A DNA stretch of 64,000 nucleotides from Anastatus disparis (lineage: Eukaryota; Arthropoda; Insecta; Hymenoptera; Eupelmidae). Positions 47,837 through 58,804 of the stretch are shown here, piece after piece; the stretch's first letter is position 1, and each line of letters starts with the position of its first letter. The notes beneath the pieces are model-generated. The model did no database searches and was not told the DNA's origin. It saw nothing but the letters and a program-made list of their open reading frames with translations. Where the stretch lies: contig JAFFSR010000316.1 of assembly GCA_017163975.1 (NCBI GenBank), forward strand, positions 747,001 through 811,000. Reading direction: 5' to 3'. The translations under genes and the position numbers were made by a program.

Positions 47837-49901
47837 GCATGTAAAAATGTCCTTAACTTGGATTTCCCTGAAACTTTGCTTATTTTTTTGTCTTGTTTAA
47901 AATTTAAAATCCTGAAAGTTTCAGATCCCTATGGTCAAAATTGGCTTCATAACCTTAAAAAACGTGTTTTTCGTTTTTTTTTACTATAATTAGGTGAATT
48001 CTTAATGGATCTTCAAAATTCGAAATCGAGGTAAAAGAGGACGATAAGACGCATATATTTAGTGACTATATGAAACCTCACGAGTCTCAAACTTAACCTA
48101 AAAATAAATTTGAAAATTTCAAAATGGCCTGTACATTAACGGTATGAATGCATACTAATTTTTGACTTTTAGAAACTTTACTTTTTATAAAATCTATCAT
48201 TCATATTTTCTGCAGATTTTTGTAGGAATGGTGAAAAATACCTAAAATATCAAAAAACTGAAAATTTTATGGATTGATAGCATTTTAGAGGCTCTATTGC
48301 ATTCTGATCATGAAAATAATACCAAATACACGTTCAGCGACCAAAAAAATCTCCTAAATATCGATATTCAGGTGGATTTATATCATATGTATCCATAAAA
48401 TACGAGAATCAGCTTTAAAAAAATCGTTGTTCGATCGAAAAGACTCCTGTAATCTTTTTATTACCATCTTAAACTATAATTTCACCACATCATCTTCAAA
48501 GTAAACTTAAAAATTTATTCACTGACCAATAGCTTCTTTGGTACTGATTTTTAATCTTATTCAGTACAATTTTTGGCCGAAAGATTTGAAATTAACCTCA
48601 AAAATGCATATAGTGACTAAAAATGACCTCAACTATCATTTTTCTGACGTATTCGAGACAATTCTTTGTATGATTTCTTTGAAATAACCTCAAAAACATA
48701 TTGATGGATTCTAAGAACTTCTTACTGAGATTGTTTATATTGTTCAGTGCGATGTTTCGTCAAGCACCACCAAAATATCGCCAAATAATGCGCCTAGCCA
48801 GCAAAAATATTTCATGTTGTGCTACAGCATGATTTAAAAGTAATTAACATCAAAATAGTAATGTAATATTACTAAAATATTTTACTATTTTAAAGATACA
48901 TTAGCGAGCCGAGCTTGTGTTGGAGTACAAGCAAGCAGGTGAGCCCCACACAGTATAAAACGTTTGAAATATTTTCGAAATATTTCAAAACATTTCATGC
49001 TGTGTGGGACAGCTCCGTAGTTTATATTTGTTAGTGTTACCGTAGATGTAGTTTCTGATTATATAAAAGAAATCATGTCCTGATAAGAATCCCATTTTTT
49101 ACGGTATTAACTGTTGGAATTAAAAAATAAAGACAATGATTACATAACACAAGAACGTAACAATAATTTACAAAAATATGCACATTTAGGCAATCTGAAA
49201 CTGAAAAACAATTAGTCTGTTATTTTAGTTGATAACGAAAAAAATATTATCTTTATTAAACTTGAAACATGATTTAATTATTAAAAAAATTGTTCATTTT
49301 CAAATTACTAATTTTTTATTCGCTTTCTATTTGTTATTCATTATTTTCCTTTGTAATTCAGTTAGATTCAGTTTTTTATTTTAAAAATAATTATTTAATA
49401 ATAATTTCGGTGGCTCTTTCAAGACACTCCTGTCTTGCCCGTCTTAGGGAGAATCCAGATGACGGAACTTTTCAAGGGGTCGTGCTGTTCCGTGCCGTGC
49501 CGTATCCATGCCGTTCTATGATAGAGTATTCCATCTACACTATCTCTGCAGCAGCATTAAATGATTTATTTCATGTGGAAAATACAATCCCTATAATTAA
49601 TTAAAATAGTGATGAAGATTGAAAAGAAATATAAAAAGAATAAGTTATACTTTATTAATATAAAATATTGTAATTTTTTACGATTAAAAATATTTTTTTA
49701 AATATAGACAAAATTAAAAATCAAATTTAAAAATTATTTTTCATACCATTAAATTCACTTGAAGATATCTCCCACATGGCATGAAATGTTTTCTAAATAT
49801 TTCATACATCATTCCGAAAGAATAATTTGAAATATTACATAATATATTAAGGAAATCTTTCAATAATAATAAAAATAAAATATTTCTATATCGTGAATAA
49901 A
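47837..49901. other. No supported gene; one hairpin
   Basis: A hairpin at about 48954-49013 pairs 'ccccacacagtataaaacgt' with 'catttcatgctgtgtggg'. The 104-codon frame at 49290-49604 includes a less AT-rich stretch (49410-49560) but no motif I recognise. Otherwise this is AT-rich intergenic DNA. Confidence 0.5.
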
Positions 49902-50252
49902 GTCAACTACCTCGATATGGCCTACCAGGCCGACACAGGGAGGTAAAATTCTAAGTATCGACATACCCCCACCAATGACCGTTTTATTCGAATTGAGAAA
50001 TAGTTTCTTGCGCTCTGATTATGGCCAAGGGGCGCACTACATTTTTGGGCTTTAGATTCAGCCTGCTTTTATATTCTTGTCTTTAAATCCATGTTTTTCC
50101 TATCAATAAAAGTTTAAGAAACTCGTGACCATATACAAAATGTCGGATATGAATTCCAGGGCTCAAGAGTTAGTTGATATGGAAGGGATCAGCTTCGAGC
50201 ATTGACTAAGGGGTATGACCATTAAAAAAGCGGTCATATCGAGGTAGTTGAC
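49902..50252. mobile_element. 351-bp terminal-inverted-repeat element
   Basis: The left end 'gtcaactacctcgatatg' and right end 'catatcgaggtagttgac' are perfect inverted repeats. The next bases ('catacccccaccaatgaccg' and 'ggtcatatc' / 'aaggggtatgacc') continue imperfectly. There is no coding capacity and no clear target duplication. Confidence 0.8.
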
Positions 50253-50264
50253 GGTATATTCATA

Positions 50265-50470
50265 CAGATATCTTGAAAGATTTATGAAATATTTCACGAA
50301 ATATTCTCTAAATATTTCTAAAATATTTCTTAAAATATTACTTTACAAATTTCTGAAATATTTTAAATATTTCATGAATTGTTTATAATTATTTATAAAT
50401 CTTACATGAAATATTTCTAAAACGTATCTTAAAACATTTGATGAAAGATTTAATAGATATTTCAAAAATT
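50265..50470. repeat. Cluster of 'gaaatatttc'-type motifs
   Basis: The near-palindromic decamer 'gaaatatttc' and variants ('taaatatttc', 'aaaatatttc', 'gaaatattttaaatatttca') recur about every 10-20 bp. Isolated copies also lie at 48966-48992 and 49790-49805. It could be low-complexity expansion or a binding-site array. Confidence 0.5.
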
Positions 50471-51183
50471 TTCAATCGAAGATTTATAATTATTAATAAA
50501 TCTTTCGCAGAATATCTTTTTGATCGAAAAACGATTTTTTTAAGCTTACGAGATAAGATCCATAAAATACGAGAATAATTAAATTGCAACTTTTATATTT
50601 GACAGCTAGTACCTCACTTGATTCCTGTTAACCTATAAATTAAACAAAGAATCAATTTCTTTTAATTTTTATTAGAATATTTTCTATTTACAGGTTTATA
50701 CTTATATGATTTCCTTGTTAAAAATCCTACATTAATATGTTTTTTTGCAATTGAGAAATATAACTTCATTCATTATTCAAAAGTAATGTTTACATCCAGA
50801 AGAATCCAAATGATTTTCTATGAGGATCAATCTGGGTTTAAATGTCTGACATTTTATCTATATGTAAAAACTCAAAAATATATTGTGAATAGATTTAACA
50901 CACATTTTTTAACTGATTACATACTTTATTCAATTCACTTTGAATATATTTTCTAGAATCTTTGAGATTTATATTTGCCTTAACCTCCTTTAAGATTCAC
51001 AAAATCCTTCTTAATGAATTTTTTAAATCCACGCTTCTTTAAAGAGCACCATTCCATTTTTTAAATTCACATCTTTAAAAAGCACCATTCTATAACTTTT
51101 TACAACTCACAGAAAGATTTAATAAATAATTTTAGATGAATTTAGGATATAATAAGTTTTGATGTAGAATTACAAACATGATC
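50471..51183. other. No gene seen
   Basis: AT-rich intergenic DNA left of the Helitron block. Two short imperfect repeats of 'aaagagcaccattcc' / 'aaaagcaccattct' occur near 51040 and 51077. Confidence 0.45.
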
Positions 51184-51197
51184 ACAAACTATACATA

Positions 51198-51230
<33 letters not shown>
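51184..51230. repeat. (AT)n tract at the left edge of the Helitron block
   Basis: AT dinucleotide run with small interruptions, directly abutting the palindromic 'ctagggggggtacccccc' boundary. Confidence 0.9.
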
Positions 51231-51564
51231 CTAGGGGGGGTACCCCCCTGCTCGTTCCACTCGCCAACCCCCATTATAGTTGTCATTTCAATATAAAATA
51301 TAACACTTATGCATTGTTTTATATAAAAATTTTTTTATTATAATATATTTTTATTTAATATATTTTACATTTTAGAATGATTATAAAAAACAATTTTTTA
51401 AATTATTCAAAATAATATAAAAAATTAAATAAAACATATAAATTATAAAACAAAATGATTTTTATGGCTACTGGTGAAGGCTTCCATTAATAAAAAGACC
51501 TAACGCGTCTTTGGTGGTATCTTTGCAAATTTATTTATTTATATCATCCTGAAAATAATTTTTT
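51231..51564 (+). repeat. Left flanking repeat of the Helitron block (A+B order)
   Basis: Block A (51231-51360) starts 'ctagggggggtacccccctg' and contains 'aacacttatgcattgtttta'. Block B (about 51372-51564) contains 'ggctactggtgaaggcttcc' and 'aagacctaacgcgtctttgg' and ends 'cctgaaaataatttt'. A is followed directly by B here. The first 18 bp contain the self-complementary 'ggggggtacccccc'. Confidence 0.8.
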
Positions 51565-51614
51565 CATTATAGTTTATTTATGAATGATTTAAATTGATAA
51601 AATATATTTAATTG

Positions 51615-51616
<2 letters not shown>

Positions 51617-51670
<54 letters not shown>
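51617..51670. repeat. (AT)n microsatellite
   Basis: An uninterrupted AT run of about 54 bp downstream (minus-strand sense) of the zinc-finger gene. Confidence 0.95.
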
Positions 51671-51673
<3 letters not shown>

Positions 51674-51687
51674 AATGATAAAGTTTT

Positions 51688-52047
51688 TCATTTATTACTT
51701 ACAAACTTGTGTATTTTAATATGTCTTTTCAAACTATCTATTCTATGGAAACCTTTTCCACAATATTTACAAATATTCAAATATATATCATCGTGACTTT
51801 TTGAATGTCTAATTAAATGATCCAATCTACTGTATGATTTCTCACATTGTTTACAATTATATTTTTCTTTTTTATTTTTATCGTGATTATTTATATGTCT
51901 TATATAATGTTTTTTATTTTTATTAATTAATCCACAAATATTACAAATTACAGTATTTATTTTATGTTTTTTTTCCACATGAATTTTAAGATAATTTTCG
52001 CTTGAATATGTTAAATGACAAATTGAACATATGAATGAATTATTCAT
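51688..52047 (-). CDS. Four-finger C2H2 zinc-finger protein carried by the Helitron
   Basis: This intact 119-codon frame begins at ATG 52047. It contains four C2H2-type units: 'CSICHLTYSSENYLKIHVEK' (His pair H-x4-H, with 'KKH'), 'CNICGLINKNKKHYIRHINN', 'CKQCEKSYSRLDHLIRHSKS' and 'CKYCGKGFHRIDSLKRHIKI'. The linkers are short, although the canonical TGEKP linker is missing. It is almost all zinc finger, so DNA or RNA binding is the likely activity. Its codon use is as AT-rich as the adjacent Helitron gene, suggesting long residence in the element. It could be a captured host gene or an element-encoded accessory factor. The frame is clean, unlike most of the window. Confidence 0.75.
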   Translation of the reverse strand: MNNSFICSICHLTYSSENYLKIHVEKKHKINTVICNICGLINKNKKHYIRHINNHDKNKKEKYNCKQCEKSYSRLDHLIRHSKSHDDIYLNICKYCGKGFHRIDSLKRHIKIHKFVSNK

Positions 52048-52300
52048 TATAATTTCGATGTGATTGTGTCAACTCTAAAAAAAAAGATATATATTATATA
52101 TATATATATTTTTATTATTAAATTTAATATTTTAAATCATAAATTTTTTTTATTTAATAAAATAATTTTATCTTTAAAAAAAAATTTTTAAATTAAGCAT
52201 AAGTATTTAAAATTAGGTATAAGTAAAGTACTTACTCTTGCAAATACTTTTTGAATATTTTAAAAAATTTAATTTAATGAATTATTTAAATTCATCAATG

Positions 52301-52498
52301 TCATCTTCTTTTTTCTAAAAAAAAAATTTTTAATTTTGAATTATCGATATTTGAATGTATTATATCACAAATTATATAAATATAAAATACTCCATTTACT
52401 CCATTTAAAAATATTTCAGAACCTAAAATTAAATCGCTTGGATCCATTTTTTTTTCATTCATAATTTTGATATGCTCTATGTTCTTTATTTTTAACAT
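52301..52498 (-). CDS. Short unrecognised frame, minus strand
   Basis: 65 codons including 'MDPSDLILGSEIFLNGVNG' and a hydrophobic 'VFYIYIICDII' stretch. I do not recognise a family. It lies between the zinc-finger gene and the Helitron N-terminus on the opposite strand, downstream of the frame at 52525-53000. It could be the C-terminal part of the same broken gene. Confidence 0.25.
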   Translation of the reverse strand: MLKIKNIEHIKIMNEKKMDPSDLILGSEIFLNGVNGVFYIYIICDIIHSNIDNSKLKIFFLEKRR

Positions 52499-52524
52499 GT
52501 ATGATATTCCTATTTTAAATGTTT

Positions 52525-53000
52525 ATTTTTATTAATTTAAATTTATGACATATATGTTTGTATAGAATGTTACCATTTTCTAATAAATCTCCTATTATTT
52601 CTAATTTTTTTCCTCTTTCTATATTTAATGTTTCGCCTTCTAATAAATATATTGAGATATCCAATTTATATTGTCCATTAGTTATTGTTGAAAAGAATTC
52701 TAAATTATTTTTATTTTTTTGAATAAAATTATTTCTTAAATATCCTTGTATTTCTAAAAATTTTGAAAATTAAATATATTGAAAAAAAGGGTAAGTTATA
52801 ATTAAAAACAAAGTAAATGTTTTATTTTTACTAATAAATCCATTTTTTTTTGGAATATCTTCAAAATCAATTTTTACAACATTTACAGGATCAAATATAT
52901 CTACTTCCCTAAGTTTATTATTGACGAATAATTTTGTAATATAATTTCAAATGGTATATTTCCTTTTGTATAATTTTTTGGCTGAAGTAATCGTAACATT
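52525..53000 (-). pseudogene. Broken unrecognised gene, minus strand, divergent from Helitron RepHel
   Basis: The minus strand starts 'MLRLLQPKNYTKGNIPFEII' (ATG near 53000). After one frameshift near 52925 it reads 'VDIFDPVNVVKIDFEDIPKK'. A stop near 52772 follows, then 'FLEIQGYLRNN' and 'RGKKLEIIGDLLENGNILYK', ending near 52530. Protein-like composition over ~150 codons suggests a real but decayed gene. The family is unknown. An OB-fold (RPA-like) protein, which some Helitrons carry, is possible but not shown. Confidence 0.35.
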
Positions 53001-53136
53001 TTCTAAAATTATTTTCTGTAATTTTATGATTTTATAATTAATAAATAATATTTCTAAATATAAAAAAATGTTTTACTTTTAAAATACCTCTGATAATTTA
53101 ATTTGATCTATAAAAATATCTATATTTTCATTATAT

Positions 53137-56100
53137 ATGTCACACTGTACATTGCAACCATCATTATTATTTAATAAAAATTTCAAAATTCTAAATTCTT
53201 TATTAGTTTTTTTATTAATAAAATTCGATTCAGGCAATATACATAATAATGAAAAAGCAATTTACAATTTAAAAATTCAAGGACAAATATGTCACAGCAC
53301 GCCAAATAATTTATTTCCAAAAAATAAAGAAGATCCAATTTGTGGTCAATTATATATATATGATGACGTAACTGCTATTGAAAAAGATTAAAAATAATGA
53401 AAAATTAATTAAAGAACATATGTATACAATAACTAAAATAATGAATAATAATCCAATAGCAAAAAAATTTAAACATTTACATCAAATAGCTAATATAGAA
53501 AAAATTCCTAATTATAAATTATATTTTTTAAGAAAAAATAATAAACAAAAACATACTTATAATAAACCTTTAGCATCAGAATGTGGAGCTATAATTGTAT
53601 CCAATTCAGGCATGCCAGATAATTATGATTTATGCATATATCCTAATAATAATTGTAAAGAAAAAGTTAATTCTACATATTTGAATAAATTATCTCACCA
53701 TGTAGATCCAATGGTATTTCCTTTATTATTTCCTAATGGTGATTTAGGATGGAGTATAGGATATAATAAACGTCCTAATTTAAAAAATGAAAAGTTAACG
53801 ATTCTCCAATATTATTTATATAGAACAGCTTACAGAAAAGATGAAATGAATTTTAATCCAATTTTATATTGTGGTAGATTAACACAACAATATATTATTC
53901 ATGCTTATATAATGATAGAAAATAACAGAATGAATTTTTACGTAATAATCAAAAACAATTACGTATAGAATGTTATCAGGGTTTATTGGATCACGTTAAA
54001 AATAGTGCTTTAAACATTTCAAAAAATTTTGAAATTAAAGAAAGACTAGGAAACCTTTTTATTTTACCAGCTACATATATTGGAAGTCCAAGATATATGC
54101 AACAATATTATCAAGACGCTATGGCAATAATGAGAAAAGTAGGAAAACCAGATTTATTTATTACAATAACATGTAATCCGAAATGGAAAGAAATTAAAGA
54201 AATTTTAAAAATTTTCCAGTAGGAACAACTCCTAATGATATTCCTACTATTACAGTTCGTTTATTTTATGCTAAATTAAAAATGATATTAAATGATATTG
54301 TTAAAAATAAAATATTTGGAACTGTTATAGCTTATGTTTTTTCAATTGAATTTCAAAAAAGAGGTTTACCACATGCACATATTATTTTGACATTACATCA
54401 AAATAATAAATTACTATCTATAGATTTAATTGATAAACATATTTCTGCAGAAATACCTTCTTCAGATAATAAATATTTACAAAAATTAGTTATTAAACAT
54501 ATGTTACATGGTCCACATACAGAAAAATCACCATGTTATAAAAAAAATAGTATTATATGTAAAAAAAATTTTCCAAAACCTTTTAACGAACATACTATAT
54601 TTAAAGAAAATAAATACCCTGAATACAGAAGAAGAAATAATATAAATAATAATTATGTTTATAATTTAAAATATTCTCATAAAATCATCCCCGTTGATAA
54701 TTCTATGGTTGTTCCTTATAATAGTTATTTATTAGCTAAATATAATAGTCACATAAACGTTGAACTTTGTGCAACTATACAAAGTATTAAATATATTTTT
54801 GATTATATACATAAAGGAGGAGATAAAGCATTTTGTCAAATACGACAAAATAAAGAAATAGAAGAAAATAAAAAAAAAGTTATTTCTGATATAAAAGATG
54901 ATAATGAAAAAACTGAAGAAAGTATTGATATTTATGATGAAATTACACAATATATAGACGGTAGATATTTAAGTGCATTAGAAGCTGCTTGGAGATTAGA
55001 AGAATTTCCCTTATGTGGTAGAAGCCATAATGTAATAAGATTAAATATTCATACAGAAAATCAACAAAAAATTGTTTTTGATGAAAACGGTATAACTTCA
55101 GCTTTAAACAAATGGGAAACTACTTTAACAGCATGGTTCAAATTGAATGAAAAAGATGATTTTGCAAAAAAAATTAAATATGCAAATATACCAGAATATT
55201 ATGTTTTTAATACTATTAACAAATCTTGGATTAAAAGATCAAAAATAAGAAAAAATGTAGCAATTGGAAGATTAAGTGTAGTATCACCTAAGGATAGTGA
55301 AAGATTTTTTCTAAAATTAATATTAAATAGAGTAACAGGTGCAACTTCTTTTAAATATTTACGAACATTTGAAAACATTACTTATAATACATATAAAGAA
55401 ACAGCTATTGCTATGGGTTTAATAGAACATGAAACACAAATTTATTATATATTTGATGAAGCATGTCAAGTAATGTTACCATTACAATTAAGAAAATTTT
55501 TTGCAAGTTTCCTATTATGTGAAAATATTCAAGGGAATATAATTTGGGAAAAATATAAAAAATTTTTTATAGAAGATTTTAAAGAAAATAATGAAAATAA
55601 CGCACTTTTTCATATTAACAAAATTTTAATGTCAGAAGAAATGTCATGTAAAGATTTTGGTATTCCTGAGCCTAATGAAATAGATATTAAAAAAGAAAAT
55701 GAATTTAGTAACGAAACTATTGAATTTAGTAACAAAATATTTAATAAAATGTTTAATGAATTAAATTCAGATCAAAAAAACATATTTAATAATATAATAA
55801 ATAATAAACACAAAATATATTTTATAGATGGTCCAGGAGGTTCTGGTAAAACCTTTTTATATAAAACATTAATATATTACTTTATTTCAATTAAAAAAAA
55901 ATTTATATCAATGGCTTGGACAGGAATAGCTTCAATTTTGTTACCAAATGGTATGACAAGCCACAGAACATTTAGATTACCTATAGACTTAAGTAATATT
56001 GAAAATGCTTTTATAAAATTAGAATCTGATAAACATAAGTTACGACTAACAGATATTATTATTTGGGATGAAGCTTCTATGATTCCCAAAAAAGCATTAG

Positions 56101-57060
56101 AAATTGTGGATAAAACTTTACAAGATGTTTGTTCAAATAATAAACCATTTGGAGATAAATTAATAATTTTAGGTGGTGACTTTAGACAAATTTTACCTAT
56201 AGTAAAAAATGGATTTAAAGATACAATTATAAAAAACACTATAAAATATTCACATCTTTGGAAATTATTTAAAATTTTCAATTTAAAAACTAATATAAGA
56301 TGTAATGATAAAAAATTTTCATCTTTTTTATTAAATATAGGAGAAGGAAAAATTAATACTTTCATTATTCCCGAAGAATATAAAACTAATAATATATGCG
56401 ACACAATTTATAAAGATATAAACAACAATTATAATTTTTCTAAAAATGTTATTTTAACTTCACATAATGAAGATGTAAACATTTTAAATAATAAAATATT
56501 AAAATTAATCGATGGTGAAATGATAACTTATTACAGTATAGATCAAGCAACTTATAAAGGCGTTGATCAAACTGATGAAAATATTCATTTAAATTATCCT
56601 ATTGAAATGTTAAATAATATTAGAGAAGGATTACCTCCTCACGAAATTAAATTAAAGATTAACGCAATTATAATGTTAATTAGAAATCTTAATATAACTG
56701 ATGGATTATGTAATGGAACTAGATTAAAAATAACTAAATTATTTAAATTTAATATAGAAGCTGAGATTATTACAGGAGAAAATAAAGGAAATAAAGTTTT
56801 TATACCAAAAATAACTTTAAGTACAAATGAATCGTCTTCTTTGCCTTTTATTTTACACAGAAAACAATTTCCTATAGTGTTAGCATTTGCAATTACAATT
56901 AATAAGTCACAAGGACAAAGTTTTGAAAATATAGGTATATATATTAAAAAACCATTATTTTCACATGGTCAGCTATATGTCGCACTTTCAAGATGTAAAA
57001 ATAAAAAAAATATATATTCAAAATGAATTAGATGATAAAAATGAAATTAAAAACATAGTT
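53137..57060 (+). pseudogene. Helitron Rep/helicase (RepHel), nearly complete with a few frameshifts
   Basis: Four consecutive frames (53137-53391, 53378-53968, 53986-54222 and 54282-57026) are joined by one-base shifts near 53385, 53935, 54205 and 57000. The N-terminal Helitron domain shows 'DPICGQLYIYDD', 'LSHHVDPMVFPLLFPNGDLG' and 'GSPRYMQQYYQDAMAI'. The HUH nuclease motif is 'QKRGLPHAHIIL' (His at residues 31 and 33 of the last frame). The paired catalytic Tyr region is 'KYIFDYIHKGGDKAF'. The PIF1-like helicase has Walker A 'GPGGSGKT' (residues 517-524), Walker B 'IIIWDEAS', 'GGDFRQILP', 'NKSQGQSFE' and 'LYVALSRCK'. All core motifs survive, so inactivation appears recent. The family normally nicks, unwinds and replicates the element by rolling circle. 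Confidence 0.9.
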
Positions 57061-57084
57061 TGGAAAGAAATATTAAAATAATAA

Positions 57085-57172
57085 TTTATATAATTTAATT
57101 ATTTATATTAATTGTTTATATAATTTAATTATTTATATTAATTGTTTATATAATTTAATTATTATTGTTTAC
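57085..57172. repeat. Three tandem copies of a 30-bp AT-rich unit
   Basis: 'tttatataatttaattattt' followed by 'atattaattg' is repeated with almost no change immediately after the RepHel gene. Confidence 0.8.
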
Positions 57173-57194
57173 AGGTATCGTATTTATAAAATTC

Positions 57195-57195
<1 letters not shown>

Positions 57196-57228
<33 letters not shown>

Positions 57229-57259
57229 TAATATATATATATACATATATATATATATA
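57196..57259. repeat. (AT)n tract
   Basis: AT dinucleotides with small interruptions just upstream of the acidic ORF. Confidence 0.9.
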
Positions 57260-57278
57260 AATTTAAACACATAACAAA

Positions 57279-57704
57279 ATGGAATGGAATGCAATTGAAG
57301 GTCAATACGTTATTATTGATAATGTAAATGATCAAGAAATGATGGATAGTTTAAATGATAACATTGAAGATTATTTAAATTATGAGGAAGAGTATGAATA
57401 TTATTCAGAAAATCTTGCTGATAATAATAGTTCAGATAATACTGAAATATCTATTTTAAATAATTTAATAAATTCATATATTGGTGAAGATAATGAAAAA
57501 GTAGAATTTCATAATTGGAAACAAGTACCAGAATATTATAAATATTACACTAATAAAATTATAGAATATAAAATAACATTAAATGAACCAATAAATGAAT
57601 TTTATCTAAACCAAAATTACGAAATATATTCAAGATATTTATTGAACATTGCACACATTTTAAAAAAATATTATGATATTTTTTTAAATTTATTATTTAT
57701 TTAA
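57279..57704 (+). CDS. Unrecognised acidic ORF downstream of RepHel
   Basis: An intact 141-codon frame from ATG 57279. Residues 1-70 are strongly acidic (Glu/Asp/Asn/Tyr-rich, e.g. 'DNIEDYLNYEEEYEYYSE'). The second half is more mixed, with 'NWKQVPEYYKYYTNKIIEYK' and a hydrophobic C-terminal end. I know no family match. It lies in the same orientation as RepHel, ~250 bp downstream, inside the inverted-repeat boundaries. It is likely an accessory Helitron ORF or a captured fragment, and lack of stops in such AT-rich DNA over 141 codons favours a real gene. Confidence 0.45.
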   Translation: MEWNAIEGQYVIIDNVNDQEMMDSLNDNIEDYLNYEEEYEYYSENLADNNSSDNTEISILNNLINSYIGEDNEKVEFHNWKQVPEYYKYYTNKIIEYKITLNEPINEFYLNQNYEIYSRYLLNIAHILKKYYDIFLNLLFI

Positions 57705-58344
57705 ATTATAAATTCAATATTTTTATGAAATGTTTAATATTTTATTAAGATTAAATTTTATGAAAGAAAAATTGATATATTTCTAAAATGTAAAATTAAG
57801 TAAAAAGATATCAAACAGGAATAATAACAAAATAATCCTTTAAATCTTAAAAATCTTAAATTTATATTTAAATATATCAAACATTATGTTGAATTAATAT
57901 AATGAAATAATTAAAAATTATTTTTTTAATATTTAATGTAATATTTACATAAAATATTAAACGTTATATAAAACTATTAATAATTAATAATTTAAAAAAT
58001 TTTGATATATTTATAAAATGTCAGATTAAGAAAAAGATATCAAACAGGAATTATAACAAAATAATCCTATAAATCTTCAAAATCTTAAGTATACATTTAA
58101 ATATATCAAATGATAATATTAAAAATTTTACTAAAAAATTTATGATTTCACAATGATAAAAATCTAAAAGATTTAAAATTTAAGGTTGTGTAAAACCAAC
58201 TTAATCTATATTTCATAAATTATGATTAAAATTTATTAATAATTTTTTTCAGATATTTTACATAAATAATTAATATTATGTATTTTTTTTCATGTTTCTA
58301 TGTCAATAATAAAAATTTAATAAAAAATGTACAATTATATAATA
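57705..58344. repeat. AT-rich region with a ~100-bp direct repeat
   Basis: Sequences at 57772-57882 and 58002-58110 are ~85-90% alike ('aaagatatcaaacaggaat' and 'acaaaataatcct' in both), period 230 bp. No gene is present. Confidence 0.65.
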
Positions 58345-58690
58345 TTATGTATAATATAAAAATATATTATAATAAAAAAATTTTTATATAAAACAATGCA
58401 TAAGTGTTATATTTTATATTGATATGATAACTATAATGGAGGTTGGTGAGTGGAACGAGCAGGGGGGTACCCCTCCTAGCCAAAATTATTTTCAGGAGGA
58501 TATAAATAAATAAATTTGTAGAGATACCACCAAAGACGCGTTAGGTCTTTTTATTAATGGAAGCCTTCACCAGTAGCCATAAAAATCATTTTGTTTTATA
58601 ATTTATATGTTTTATTTAATTTTTATATTATTTTGAATAATTTAAAAATTGTTTTTTATAATCATTTTAAAATAAAGAAAATAAAAATTT
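58345..58690 (-). repeat. Right flanking repeat of the Helitron block (permuted order)
   Basis: Reading the minus strand, block B (58690-58480) comes first. It ends 'cctgaaaataattttgg' and is followed by CTAG and block A (58479-58345, 'ctaggaggggtaccccc...'). At the left side the order is A then B. The junction B|CTAG|A is what a head-to-tail tandem of the unit would produce. Confidence 0.75.
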
Positions 58691-58804
58691 TTTCAATAAA
58701 ATTTTTGTATTAATTCTAGCATTAATTAATTTTAATATTATAAATTATATATTATTATGTTAAGTTTTAAGTTTGTATATTTAAATACATACATTATTAT
58801 ATTG

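Larger units (their letters stand above)
51231..58690. mobile_element. Helitron rolling-circle transposon bracketed by inverted ~330-bp repeats
   Basis: The 7.5 kb block is more AT-rich than its flanks. It contains a plus-strand RepHel gene, a minus-strand C2H2 gene, two weak minus-strand frames and a downstream acidic ORF. The left repeat (51231-51564) starts 'ctagggggggtaccccc' and the right repeat (58345-58690) is inverted. Helitrons transpose by rolling-circle replication using an HUH nuclease fused to a PIF1-type helicase. The element ends have not been proven. The inverted repeats are a candidate boundary. Confidence 0.7.

Noticed and set aside
49290..49604. 104-codon frame with a GC-richer middle
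   Set aside because: It has a hydrophobic AT-derived start, no motif and no splice context. It is likely a chance frame.
55877..56404. 175-codon minus-strand frame
   Set aside because: It is the antisense shadow of the Helitron helicase, whose plus-strand motifs are unambiguous.
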